From: Terriglobia bacterium
GTDB taxonomy: Bacteria; Acidobacteriota; Terriglobia; UBA7540
DNA length: 32,651 nt
NCBI GenBank assembly: GCA_030040995.1
Contig: JASHOS010000296.1
Span: forward strand, 1 to 32,651
Reading direction: 5' to 3'
The notes beneath the pieces were generated by a model. That model saw only the letters and a program-made list of their open reading frames with translations, did no database searches and was not told the DNA's origin. Positions 1 to 7,424 of the stretch are shown here, piece by piece (position 1 is the stretch's first letter; each line of letters starts with the position of its first letter). Made by a program: the position numbers and the translations under genes.

Positions 1-197
1 AGCTTATTGTGATAAAAAGAGCTTCAAACCGCAACCTTTTTTGGCACAAAGGCTTGCAAGAAAAGTTTGGGTTCGCCGCGGGTTCAGTATGGCTTCGTCG
101 TCCAGAGCTTCCGGGGCATTACCCCGCGCCTAGTCTTCTCACGAATTTCAGTGGCGGAGATGGAGGTACAGGTGTCAACCCTACCCCCAAAAACCTA

Positions 198-282
198 TAG
201 TGGGTCAGTTTGGACTTGTAGCGGCGAGTTTACCTCGCCAGATGGCGGCATGAAGCCGCCTCTACATCAAACTGACCCACTA
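198..282. repeat. Palindromic element with 15-bp perfect terminal inverted repeats and two internal hairpins
   Basis: The arm TAGTGGGTCAGTTTG (198-212) is repeated as a perfect reverse complement at 268-282. The interior holds two further stems, GGCGAG-TTTAC-CTCGCC and GGCGGC-ATGAA-GCCGCC. The interior (about 216-264) recurs in opposite orientation at 23643-23696 without the outer arms. The structure resembles a REP/MITE-like intergenic repeat; no coding capacity is seen. Confidence 0.8.
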
Positions 283-498
283 CCAAAAAACCGGTTCCCA
301 TTCGATCGTGAAAAGATGAGCCGTCGCTCCATGCGGCGGAACTGAAACCCGCCCTTCAGCTTGATGTGCTGAGAAATCCGGGTTAGAGGTAACCCGCGTT
401 TCCTTCGCCAAATTACAACCCACCAGTCTCTTCGGTGCAATCAATCTGCAACAGGCGGCAAGCACCGGCCTGCCGCGAAGCGCCGTGCCCGCGAGTTA

Positions 499-507
499 TG
501 CTAAAAT
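499..507 (+). promoter_or_regulatory. Possible extended -10 promoter element upstream of rimO
   Basis: TGCTAAAAT fits a TGn extended -10 pattern 39 bases before the rimO ATG. No -35 hexamer is visible at 17 +/- 1 spacing, so the call rests on the -10 alone. Confidence 0.3.
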
Positions 508-546
508 TTTTGCGGGACCGTTCGTGAAACAAGGCCCTCATTTCCA

Positions 547-1974
547 ATGGCTAAAGTGGGATTGGTCAGCTTAGGCTGCCCTAAAAACACGGTGGATAGC
601 GAAGTGATGATAGGCCTGCTGGCCCGCGCCGGGCATGAAATGACCGCCCGGGCGAACGAGGCCGAAATCATCATCGTTAATACGTGCAGTTTTATCGGAC
701 CGGCCAAACAGGAATCAATCGACACCATCCTGGAGATGGCTGAGCATAAGAAGAGGAGCGCCGCCCGGAAGCTGATCGTCACGGGCTGTCTCGTCGAGCG
801 TTACCGGGACCAGATTCTGCGTGAAATGCCCGAAGTCGATTACGTGCTTGGCACGAACGAGTTGGACCGCGTGGTGGGAGCGTGTGATCCGGGCAATCAC
901 GGGCGCGAGTCTGGGCGGTCTGCCGCTCCGTATCTGTACCACGAATTCACGCCGCGAGTTCTTTCTACGCCGGCGCACTCCGCTTACATCAAAATTGCCG
1001 AGGGTTGCGACCATACGTGTTCATTCTGTGTGATACCCCAAATGCGCGGACAGTTCCGCTCCCGCAGATTCGAATCCGTCGTCCGCGAAGCGGAGAACCT
1101 GGTCCGCAACGGCGCGCGGGAACTAACGCTGGTGGGGCAGGATAACACCAGTTATGGCGAAGACCTCGGCTTGCGGGACGGATTGGCTTTGCTGCTGCGC
1201 GAGATCGCAAAGATTCCGGAGCTGGTTTGGCTGCGCTTTCTCTATTGCTATCCGAATCGCGTGACGGACACGCTGATTGCGGCGGTGGCGGAAACGCCGA
1301 AGGTGGCGAAGTATTTTGACATCCCTCTTCAGCACGCGAGCGGCGCCGTTTTGAAAGCCATGCGGCGCGGGTCGAATGGCGGACAATTTCTAAAACTGAT
1401 CGAGAAGATCCGCGCTGCGATTCCGGAAGTAACGCTTCGCACGTCGCTCATCGTGGGATTTCCCGGTGAGACGGAGCGAGACTTCGAGGATCTCGTGCAA
1501 TTTGTGGCGGAGGCACAGTTTGACCATTTGGGCGTTTTTCGGTATTCGAACGAGGAGTCCAGCGCGTCATTTAGCTTGCCCAACCCCCTGCCGGCCGCGG
1601 TCGCTTACCAGCGGCAAAGAAGGATTCTGGCGCTGCAGCGGAAGGTTTCGCGGAGCAAGTTGAAGAAATGGGTAGGCCGGCGCGTGCCGGTGCTGAACGA
1701 GGGCGTATCACCGGAAACGTCATGGCTCTTTACAGCGCGCCTCGAATCGCAAGCACCGGGAGTGGACGGCCAGGTGTTGGTGAACGACTTCGAAGGACCG
1801 GAGCCGCGGGCGGGCGAATACCGCTGGGCTACCGTAACGGCTTCGGGGGATTATGACCTCGTGGCCCGTCTGGCGCCAGAATACTTCGCCAGGAAGAAAG
1901 ACGCACGCGCCGCACCCGTTGGGTTGCTTCAGATCGGGCCTGCAGGCCAAACCTATGCGCTGCCCCATCTGTAA
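547..1974 (+). CDS. rimO: Ribosomal protein S12 methylthiotransferase RimO
   Basis: Radical-SAM methylthiotransferase that, in characterised homologues, adds a methylthio group to a conserved aspartate of ribosomal protein S12. The N-terminal UPF0004 domain (about 1-125) carries the three ligands of the auxiliary Fe-S cluster at C11, C47 and C81. The radical-SAM CxxxCxxC motif is C154, C158 and C161, followed by the TIM-barrel part. A TRAM-like region lies around residues 370-440. RimO rather than MiaB is indicated by the start MAKVGLVSLGCPKNTVDSE and by IPQMRGQFRSR after the radical-SAM cysteines. At 475 residues it is about 30-40 longer than typical RimO because of a C-terminal tail. No strong Shine-Dalgarno precedes the ATG, but conservation begins at once. 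The 3' end overlaps yacG by 20 bases, so the two are probably cotranscribed. Confidence 0.95.
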   Translation: MAKVGLVSLGCPKNTVDSEVMIGLLARAGHEMTARANEAEIIIVNTCSFIGPAKQESIDTILEMAEHKKRSAARKLIVTGCLVERYRDQILREMPEVDYVLGTNELDRVVGACDPGNHGRESGRSAAPYLYHEFTPRVLSTPAHSAYIKIAEGCDHTCSFCVIPQMRGQFRSRRFESVVREAENLVRNGARELTLVGQDNTSYGEDLGLRDGLALLLREIAKIPELVWLRFLYCYPNRVTDTLIAAVAETPKVAKYFDIPLQHASGAVLKAMRRGSNGGQFLKLIEKIRAAIPEVTLRTSLIVGFPGETERDFEDLVQFVAEAQFDHLGVFRYSNEESSASFSLPNPLPAAVAYQRQRRILALQRKVSRSKLKKWVGRRVPVLNEGVSPETSWLFTARLESQAPGVDGQVLVNDFEGPEPRAGEYRWATVTASGDYDLVARLAPEYFARKKDARAAPVGLLQIGPAGQTYALPHL

Positions 1975-2152
1975 TCGCGAAATAGAAGTAGCGGGCAACC
2001 CCTTCCGGCCCTTCTGCAGCGAGCGCTGCAAAATGATCGACCTTGATAACTGGCTTTCGGATCGCTATCGCGTTCCGGCGTCTCGTGACAGCGCGCCCGG
2101 CGAGAGTGATCCCTCCCGAGCCGCAAACGGCGGGGATGTTGGTGATGATTGA
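1955..2152 (+). CDS. yacG: DNA gyrase inhibitor YacG (zinc-binding)
   Basis: Small zinc protein of 65 residues that, in characterised homologues, binds GyrB and inhibits gyrase. The four ligands are C3, C6, C21 and C25 (C-x2-C-x14-C-x3-C), followed by the family sequence DLDNWLSDRYRVP. The tail after about residue 45 is acidic and low complexity. An open frame extends upstream to 1853, but the ATG at 1955 is chosen because the zinc knuckle starts two residues after it, as in the family. The start lies inside the end of rimO, which implies translational coupling. Confidence 0.85.
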   Translation: MRCPICNREIEVAGNPFRPFCSERCKMIDLDNWLSDRYRVPASRDSAPGESDPSRAANGGDVGDD

Positions 2153-2154
2153 GT

Positions 2155-2239
2155 GGCGCCTGCCCTCGCCCACGGCTACGCGGTCCCCGCGTTCCCGCAA
2201 GCGGGAGAGGGGATGGGGTGAGGGCCGAGGGCGGGATTA
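2155..2239. repeat. Member of the CCCTC...GAGGG intergenic repeat family
   Basis: The spacer between yacG and pgpA has the architecture TGCCCTCGCCC...GGGGTGAGGG, with an inner CCCGC-AA-GCGGG stem. Related modules occur near 5136, 14475, 18115, 18326, 28085, 30020 and 30526. Its 3' side (GAGGGCGGG) may also supply the ribosome binding site of pgpA. Confidence 0.6.
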
Positions 2240-2713
2240 ATGCGACGAAACATCGGCGCTCGGATCGCCACGCTCGGCCCCGTAGGATTCTTCCCCGTGG
2301 CGCCAGGCACGCTGGGTGCGGCAGTGGGCGTGGCTGCATCAGTGTTGATTCGCCGCCTTTTTCCCGGCCCGCGCAGCTTCAATTGGGCGCTCGGGGGCGC
2401 GGCTGCCGCCATTTATGTGCTAGGTGTTTGGGCGGCCGGCGTGGCCGAAAAGCAGTTCGAAACTAAGGATCCGCCTCCCGTTGTTATTGACGAGGTGGCG
2501 GGCCAGATGATTGCCTTTTTCTTCCAACCCTGGCCACGATGGGGATGGCTGCTGGCCGGCTTTCTTTTATTCAGATTTTTCGACGTAGTAAAACCCTTTC
2601 CCGCCCGCCGCCTTGAGCACCTTCCCCGCGGGTGGGGCGTCATGACGGATGATGTGGTGGCCGGCGCCTATAGCGCGTTAGGAATGTTTTTGCTCGGATT
2701 CGCGATTCGATGA
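2240..2713 (+). CDS. pgpA: Phosphatidylglycerophosphatase A
   Basis: Integral inner-membrane phosphatase that converts phosphatidylglycerol phosphate to phosphatidylglycerol. Family signatures are visible in order: GFFPVAPGTLG (about 16-26), the acidic DEVAGQ motif (about 84-89), RFFDVVKPFP (about 112-121) and GWGVMTDDVVAG (about 131-142). Hydrophobic stretches lie around 20-40, 48-68, 88-112 and 138-156. The length of 157 residues is normal. Its stop codon overlaps the ATG of the next gene (ATGA at 2710-2713), so the two are translationally coupled. Confidence 0.95.
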   Translation: MRRNIGARIATLGPVGFFPVAPGTLGAAVGVAASVLIRRLFPGPRSFNWALGGAAAAIYVLGVWAAGVAEKQFETKDPPPVVIDEVAGQMIAFFFQPWPRWGWLLAGFLLFRFFDVVKPFPARRLEHLPRGWGVMTDDVVAGAYSALGMFLLGFAIR

Positions 2714-3795
2714 GTTTGTGGAAAAAGACCAGTAGACCGGAAAACAGCATGGAGAAGCAGCAATCGCCAGAAAGAAAGCCGGTCATTGCTGAGGTTAGCC
2801 CCCGGGCGGGCATTTCCGGAGGCGAGGTGTGGATCAAAGGAACGGGTCTCACGGAGAACGGGCGCATCCGGCCAAAAGTCCGTTTCGGGGATCAAACGGC
2901 TGGTCTGACTATGACCTCGTCCACGCGGCTGGTGGTGAGAGTGCCGGAGCGCGTCGTGGGGGGTGATGTGACGGTCGATACCGGCTCTGCCGTTAGCAGC
3001 CCAGAACGCTTCACGGTTGGCCTGACCCTGGCCGAAAATCTTCACCCCGTCGCCAATCCGGCCGTGGACGCCGCCGGAAATATATTTACGACGCTCAGTG
3101 GCAGTCGAGGCCAGAAGACGCCTGTCTCCGTTTATAAAATCGAGCAGAACCGCGCCGTTCGATCTTTCTTGACCGATCTGATGAATCCCACGGGATTGGC
3201 TTTCGACCACGACGGTCTTCTTTACATCTCCAGCCGGAGCGAAGGCACCATCTATCAGATCACGCCGGACGGCCGCCGGTCTATATACGCGGAAGGCATG
3301 GGGATTGCCACCGGCATCGCTTTCGACAAGGAAGGCGACCTTTACGTCGGAGACCGTAGCGGCACCATTTTTAAGATCAATCGCGACCGGAAGATCTTTG
3401 TTTTTGCGACGCTCGAGCCTAGCGTCGCCGCCTACCATCTGGCGTTCGGTCCGGGCGGCATTCTGTACGTTACCGGTCCCACGACTTCGAGCTTCGATCA
3501 CGTCTATCGCATCTCTCCCTCGGGAGAAGTCTCTTCCTTCTTCCAGGGTTTGGGGCGGCCGCAAGGGCTCGCTTTCGATGTGGATGGAAACATGTACGTG
3601 GCGGCGTCGCTCGAGGGACGAAGGGGAGTCGTGCGCCTCACTCCCGGTGGCGGCGCGGAATGGATCGTTTCCGGCCCAGGGATTGTTGGCGTCGCCTTCA
3701 CGGCGCACCGCAGCATGATCCTGGCCTGTGGCACCGCGCTCTACGAACTCCTCATCAACATTGAAGGAATGCGCCTGCCATTCGGAGCAGGATAA
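2710..3795 (+). CDS. IPT/TIG domain plus NHL/SMP-30-like beta-propeller protein
   Basis: A 361-residue protein of unknown role. Residues about 25-100 look like an IPT/TIG immunoglobulin-like domain (PVIAEVSPRAGISGGEVWIKG). Residues about 105-355 carry propeller blades with repeated motifs of the type GLAFDHDGLLYIS, GIAFDKEGDLYVG, HLAFGPGGILYVT and GLAFDVDGNMYVA. No signal peptide or membrane helix is visible, so it is probably cytoplasmic unless the start is misassigned. An in-frame ATG at 2749 is the alternative start. It is coupled to pgpA by ATGA overlap, and cinA begins 11 bases after its stop. The fold could serve a lactonase or a binding scaffold; I assign no function. Confidence 0.75.
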   Translation: MSLWKKTSRPENSMEKQQSPERKPVIAEVSPRAGISGGEVWIKGTGLTENGRIRPKVRFGDQTAGLTMTSSTRLVVRVPERVVGGDVTVDTGSAVSSPERFTVGLTLAENLHPVANPAVDAAGNIFTTLSGSRGQKTPVSVYKIEQNRAVRSFLTDLMNPTGLAFDHDGLLYISSRSEGTIYQITPDGRRSIYAEGMGIATGIAFDKEGDLYVGDRSGTIFKINRDRKIFVFATLEPSVAAYHLAFGPGGILYVTGPTTSSFDHVYRISPSGEVSSFFQGLGRPQGLAFDVDGNMYVAASLEGRRGVVRLTPGGGAEWIVSGPGIVGVAFTAHRSMILACGTALYELLINIEGMRLPFGAG

Positions 3796-3806
3796 CGTCC
3801 TGATTT

Positions 3807-5042
3807 ATGGATGCGGAAATCATCGCGGTGGGCTCCGAGCTGCTCACTCCGTTCCGGCTGGACACCAACTCTCTTTTTCTCACCAGCAAGCTCAATTCCC
3901 TCGGCATTGAAGTTCGTTTCAAGACCGTTGTCGGCGATGACCCGGTCCCCCTTGCCGAAGCTTTTGGAACCGCTCTCAAGCGTTCGCGTCTCATTATCCT
4001 TACCGGCGGGCTTGGTCCCACCGAAGACGACCGGACGCGAGAAGTGGTTTCCGAGGTGTTAGGCCGCCCGCTTCACGAAAACGAGGAGATTCGCGCCCGG
4101 ATTGAAAAACGTTATAAGCGGCTTAACCGCGAAATGCCGCCGAACAACCTGCGGCAAGCCTTGGTGCCGGAAGGCGCAGATTGGCTTGAGAACAACAACG
4201 GTACGGCGCCGGGAATTTGGATGGAGCATGACGGCATCATCATCCTCCTGCTTCCCGGGCCCCCATGGGAGCTGGAGGCCATGTTCGATTCTCTCGGCAT
4301 GGCGCGCCTGGCGTGCGTGGCTGGAAATGAGCGAATTCGCAGCCGCGTTTACAAAGTGGTGGGGCTTCCCGAGTCTGAAGTCGACCACCGCATCGCGCCG
4401 CTTTATCGGCCGTACCAAAATCCAACCACCACAATTCTTGCCTGCCCGGGCGCCATTGAAGTTCACCTCCGGGCGCGAGCCGCAAGCGAGTCCGAGGGGG
4501 ATGCGCTGCTCGACGATCTGGGCGACAAGATCGAGATGGCTTTGGGCGACCATGTCTTTTCGGCCCGGGGCGAGTCTCTCGAAGAAGTGGTGGGGATTTA
4601 TCTGGTCATGAAGCAGCAGACGTTGGCGGTTGCCGAAAGCTGTACGGGTGGGCTGCTAAGCGAAAGGCTCACGCGCATTCCTGGAAGCTCGGATTTCTTC
4701 CTCGGCGGAGTCGTCTGCTACAGCAACAAGCTGAAGACCAAATTGGCCGGCGTGCCCGCGGATTGGATCGAACAGCATGGAGCAGTTTCTGGGGTGGTGG
4801 CGCAAGCGATGAGCGAGGGCATCCGAAAACGCGCGGGAGCCTCTCTTGGAGTTGGTGTTACGGGGATTGCGGGACCGGGTGGGGGCTTGGTGGAAAAGCC
4901 CGTTGGGCTGGTCTTTATTGGGCTGAGTGACTCGCGCTCGACAACCGTCCGGCAATTCCAATTTCCGGGAACCCGGGAGCGCATCCGGCAATGGGCGTCG
5001 CAGATGGCGCTGGAGATGATCCGGCGCAAGGTGCGCGAGTAA
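3807..5042 (+). CDS. cinA: CinA-like protein: MoaB/MogA-like domain plus nicotinamide-nucleotide amidase domain
   Basis: Two-domain protein of 411 residues, the usual CinA length. The N-terminal MoCF/MoaB-like domain (about 1-170) has TGGLGPTEDD (66-75) and LPGPPWE (149-155), features of the ADP-ribose pyrophosphatase/COG1058 part. The C-terminal PncC domain (about 255-410) has AESCTGG (276-282) and GVTGIAGPGG (350-359), the signature of NMN deamidase in pyridine nucleotide salvage. Both halves look intact. It is the last gene of the rimO-yacG-pgpA-propeller run and is followed by a repeat element. Competence involvement, the origin of the name, is not implied. Confidence 0.93.
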   Translation: MDAEIIAVGSELLTPFRLDTNSLFLTSKLNSLGIEVRFKTVVGDDPVPLAEAFGTALKRSRLIILTGGLGPTEDDRTREVVSEVLGRPLHENEEIRARIEKRYKRLNREMPPNNLRQALVPEGADWLENNNGTAPGIWMEHDGIIILLLPGPPWELEAMFDSLGMARLACVAGNERIRSRVYKVVGLPESEVDHRIAPLYRPYQNPTTTILACPGAIEVHLRARAASESEGDALLDDLGDKIEMALGDHVFSARGESLEEVVGIYLVMKQQTLAVAESCTGGLLSERLTRIPGSSDFFLGGVVCYSNKLKTKLAGVPADWIEQHGAVSGVVAQAMSEGIRKRAGASLGVGVTGIAGPGGGLVEKPVGLVFIGLSDSRSTTVRQFQFPGTRERIRQWASQMALEMIRRKVRE

Positions 5043-5060
5043 AAGTGCGAACTGCATTCT

Positions 5061-5281
5061 TTCGAGCACAGGGCTCCGTCAAAGTCCCGGTTCGCATGCC
5101 GTCCCGCTGCTATCTATGCGATACGCGCGGAAAATCCCCTCACCCGCCTGCGGGCAGGAGCCGCTCCGTTGCTGAAGCTCTGGAGCGTAAGCGACCTTCG
5201 GTGGGCGCAGGCCCGACGAAGGAAGGCGGGTGAGGGGTCTTTTACCTTCCGGTCGACTTTGACGTGACCCTGCTTTCGAGC
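5061..5281. repeat. MITE-like composite repeat with imperfect terminal inverted repeats
   Basis: The ends share an inverted motif: CAGGGCTCCGTCAAAGT on the left (about 5069-5085) and ACTTTGACGTGACCCTG on the right (about 5256-5272). In between is one reverse-oriented copy (5136-5212) of the core repeated at 14542, 18159 and 30587. The right end, 5215-5274, is nearly the same as 28111-28171. Open frames crossing it are not convincing genes. Confidence 0.75.
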
Positions 5282-5282
5282 A

Positions 5283-5311
5283 TTGAAGAGGTTGGTTAAA
5301 TCTATTACACT
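5283..5311 (+). promoter_or_regulatory. Candidate sigma-70 promoter for the coiled-coil / rplU / rpmA run
   Basis: TTGAAG (5283-5288) and TACACT (5306-5311) are spaced by 17 bases, each matching four of six consensus positions, 18 bases before the GTG start at 5330. The position just after the repeat element fits a transcription restart. Confidence 0.4.
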
Positions 5312-5329
5312 TCAATATGGGACGATAGG

Positions 5330-5623
5330 GTGACTCCTGCGCAATTCTGGACTGCCATCATTGTCGTGATCATCGGGTACGCTCTCGGGTTCTACTTTCA
5401 GCACCGTGATGTAGACCAACTGGGCAAACGCGTGGACGCACGCATCGATGACTTGCGCGCGGAAATGAACCACCGCATCGATGACCTGCGTGCGGAGATG
5501 AACCACCGCATCGATGGCCTGCGCGCGGAGATGAACCATCGCTTTGACGACATGCGGACGCTCATTGAAGTGCAGGTGAGGCGTCTTGATGACCGCATTG
5601 ACCACGTGGAGCGCGGCGTCTAG
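5330..5623 (+). CDS. Small membrane-anchored coiled-coil protein with 11-residue repeats
   Basis: A 97-residue protein of unknown function. Residues about 5-24 form one hydrophobic helix (FWTAIIVVIIGYALGFYF). The rest is a charged helix with three consecutive copies of RIDDLRAEMNH and a fourth, diverging unit, encoded by 33-bp tandem units at 5441-5473, 5474-5506 and 5507-5539. An 11-residue period suits a right-handed (hendecad) coiled coil. The start is GTG at 5330; an ATG at 5316 meets a stop within three codons. It lies 29 bases upstream of rplU and could be cotranscribed with it. It resembles generic bacterial coiled-coil membrane proteins, but I recognise no named family. Confidence 0.7.
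   Translation: MTPAQFWTAIIVVIIGYALGFYFQHRDVDQLGKRVDARIDDLRAEMNHRIDDLRAEMNHRIDGLRAEMNHRFDDMRTLIEVQVRRLDDRIDHVERGV
5441..5539 (+). repeat. 33-bp tandem repeat, three units, inside the coiled-coil gene
   Basis: Three in-frame units start with CGCATCGATG and end with GAACCAC or GAACCAT, differing at a few positions, some of them synonymous. The near-identity at DNA level suggests recent unit duplication or gene conversion, so copy number may vary between strains. Confidence 0.85.
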
Positions 5624-5652
5624 CTAATAATACGACTGAAAGGGTATTAATT

Positions 5653-5961
5653 ATGTATGCGATCTTTCGAACCGGGGGAAAGCAATATAAGGCGTCTCCC
5701 GGCCAAACCATTCGCGTGGAGAAGCTGCCGGGGCCGGCGGGCTCCGAGATAGAGTTCAACCACGTCTTTGCGGTGCGCAAGGAGACGTTGCGCCTTGGCA
5801 ATCCGTTGGTCGAGAATGCTCACGTTACGGGAGCCATCGTCCGGCATGGCAGGGCAAGAAAAATCCGCGTCGTGAAGTACAAACGGAAGAAGCAGTACCG
5901 GCGCACCCTGGGCCACCGTCAGGACTTCAGTGAAGTGCTGATTCGAGAAATCGTCGGGTAA
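5653..5961 (+). CDS. rplU: 50S ribosomal protein L21
   Basis: Large-subunit protein that binds 23S rRNA. The start MYAIFRTGGKQYK and the basic segment VVKYKRKKQYRRTLGHRQ (about 73-90) are diagnostic of L21. The length, 102 residues, is normal. The ATG is preceded by AAAGGG at suitable spacing. rpmA follows after 54 bases in the usual rplU-rpmA order. The common third member, obgE, is absent and a convergent gene follows instead. Confidence 0.97.
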   Translation: MYAIFRTGGKQYKASPGQTIRVEKLPGPAGSEIEFNHVFAVRKETLRLGNPLVENAHVTGAIVRHGRARKIRVVKYKRKKQYRRTLGHRQDFSEVLIREIVG

Positions 5962-6015
5962 TTATGCCAGTCAGCCAGAAGCTTATCTGATATAGAAAGC
6001 AGCGGGAAATCAAAA

Positions 6016-6276
6016 GTGGCACACAAAAAAGGATTAGGAAGCTCACGGAACGGCCGTGACTCGAACTCTCAGCGGCTGGGCGTTAAGCGGTTTGGCGGGC
6101 AGCTCGTTTCCGGCGGATCCATTCTAGTCCGCCAGCGGGGAAGCCGGCTGAAGCCCGGACTCAACGTCGGAATTGGGAAGGATGATACGCTCTACGCCAA
6201 GCTGAGCGGTATAGTTCGGTTCGAGGACAAAGGCCGCTCGGGCCGTTACGTCAGTGTTCTTCCCCAATCCAACTGA
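6016..6276 (+). CDS. rpmA: 50S ribosomal protein L27
   Basis: Large-subunit protein whose N-terminus reaches the peptidyl-transferase region. It begins [24 protein letters not shown], the family N-terminus, with no cleavable Firmicutes-type extension. The start codon is GTG at 6016, preceded by a weak purine-rich stretch. At 86 residues it is of normal size. The stop lies 17 bases from the stop of the convergent ROK gene. Confidence 0.96.
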   Translation: MAHKKGLGSSRNGRDSNSQRLGVKRFGGQLVSGGSILVRQRGSRLKPGLNVGIGKDDTLYAKLSGIVRFEDKGRSGRYVSVLPQSN

Positions 6277-6293
6277 CTTGAGTGAAATCCGTA

Positions 6294-7310
6294 CTAGATG
6301 AGGCCGCCTTGTCTTGCAGCTTTTAGCGCTTCTATGGCCGCGCCGCGTGCCCCGGCGGTGTCGCCATTCGGCATCACATAAATTGGAATGCCGGCCTGCT
6401 CCGGGCGCTGCGGCGGCATAGCCAGGCGGACTTGTTCCAGAAACCAGTTCTGGAACTTCTGACTGGTCTCCAGAGCTCCCCCGCCGACGACGAGCGCATC
6501 GGGATCGAATGCGTTCACTACTTGGTCGAAGAAGAGCCCCAAGGCGTGAGCCTGAATCCGGAAAATCTCCCTGCACATAGGATCACCATTGTCGGCAAGA
6601 TCGCGGACGAGTTTTGCCGCTTGGTGGCGGTCCAATTTTTCCAAATCATGGCCAGGATAGCGAGGCAGCAAATACGGCAGGAGGGTCTTCTCGATCGCGG
6701 TGAGCGAGCAAACCGATTCCAGGTCTCCGGTGCGTCCGCAGTTGCATTCCGGCTGCATTCCGCTGGTCCCGGCAATACGAGGGTACGGTATCAGGACGTG
6801 GCCTAGCTCTCCCCCAAATCCATTTTTGCCCTTCACAACGCTGCCGTCGAAGATGATGCCGGCGCCGAGACCCGTTCCGATGATGATCGAAACCGACGTC
6901 TCCCGGCTGTTCGCGCCAAAGATCGTATAGTGCCCCCAAAGGGCTGCAGCATTTCCATCGTTCAAATAGGATACGGGCTTCTCAAGCATGCGGGCTAGAC
7001 CCTCGCGAATATCGAATCCTGCCCACTGCGGATGCTGAAAGTTCGTAGAGCCCTGGGCGCTGAGCTGGCCCGCCGCGCTGGCCGGTCCCGGCGTATCCAG
7101 GCCCACAGCGACGATGTCTGGAGGGAAGACGCCCGCCCTTTTCGCTGCAATCTCGAGACCTTCCGCAATTTGACGGAGGCAGACTCCTGGTCCCTCGCCC
7201 GTCAAGGCAGGATGCTCGCACAGATCCCCAATGAGGAACTGCTCCTGCTGGTCCACCAACGTATAGTTGATGGCCGTTGCGCCAAGATCCACTCCAGCCA
7301 CCACAGGCAC
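6294..7310 (-). CDS. ROK-family sugar kinase-like protein
   Basis: A 338-residue protein of the ROK family (repressors, ORFs, kinases), without a DNA-binding N-terminus and therefore of the kinase class; glucokinase-like activity is plausible but the substrate is unknown. The phosphate-binding motif is near D8-LGAT, the catalytic-loop motif is N117-D118-G-N, and GTGLGAG lies at 145-151. The zinc region has GGELGH (H171), C189 and C191, but the usual third cysteine of the CxCGxxGC pattern is D196; C201 might substitute. Start is GTG at 7310, supported by AAGGAG seven bases upstream. It is convergent with rpmA. Confidence 0.88.
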   Translation of the reverse strand: MPVVAGVDLGATAINYTLVDQQEQFLIGDLCEHPALTGEGPGVCLRQIAEGLEIAAKRAGVFPPDIVAVGLDTPGPASAAGQLSAQGSTNFQHPQWAGFDIREGLARMLEKPVSYLNDGNAAALWGHYTIFGANSRETSVSIIIGTGLGAGIIFDGSVVKGKNGFGGELGHVLIPYPRIAGTSGMQPECNCGRTGDLESVCSLTAIEKTLLPYLLPRYPGHDLEKLDRHQAAKLVRDLADNGDPMCREIFRIQAHALGLFFDQVVNAFDPDALVVGGGALETSQKFQNWFLEQVRLAMPPQRPEQAGIPIYVMPNGDTAGARGAAIEALKAARQGGLI

Positions 7311-7424
7311 GATTCTTCTCCTTATAACGGTTAATGCTTGCGCGATTCAGTGTAACAGAATTGGCGGCCAGCGGCTTATGCGGCCGGAGTGCTCTGCCGA
7401 TACTTTCAACCTTGCACGCACGTT

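Larger units (their letters stand above)
1..546. other. Intergenic stretch left of rimO, no supported gene
   Basis: Short open frames at 9-200 and 67-345 overlap each other, match no family I recognise and run into a palindromic element, so I do not call them genes. The recognisable content is the inverted-repeat element at 198-282. An extended -10-like box (TGCTAAAAT, 499-507) lies about 40 bases before rimO, without a good -35 box. Confidence 0.5.

Noticed and set aside
9-345. Small open frames at the left edge
   Set aside because: They overlap one another, show no known domain, and one runs through the palindromic element.
2668-3708. Long minus-strand open frame of 346 codons opposite the propeller gene
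   Set aside because: It is antisense to a gene with clear propeller repeats and has no recognisable domain; long antisense frames are common in G+C-rich DNA.
5441-5539. 33-bp repeats considered as a CRISPR array
   Set aside because: The units are directly adjacent with no spacers and are in frame in a coiled-coil gene.
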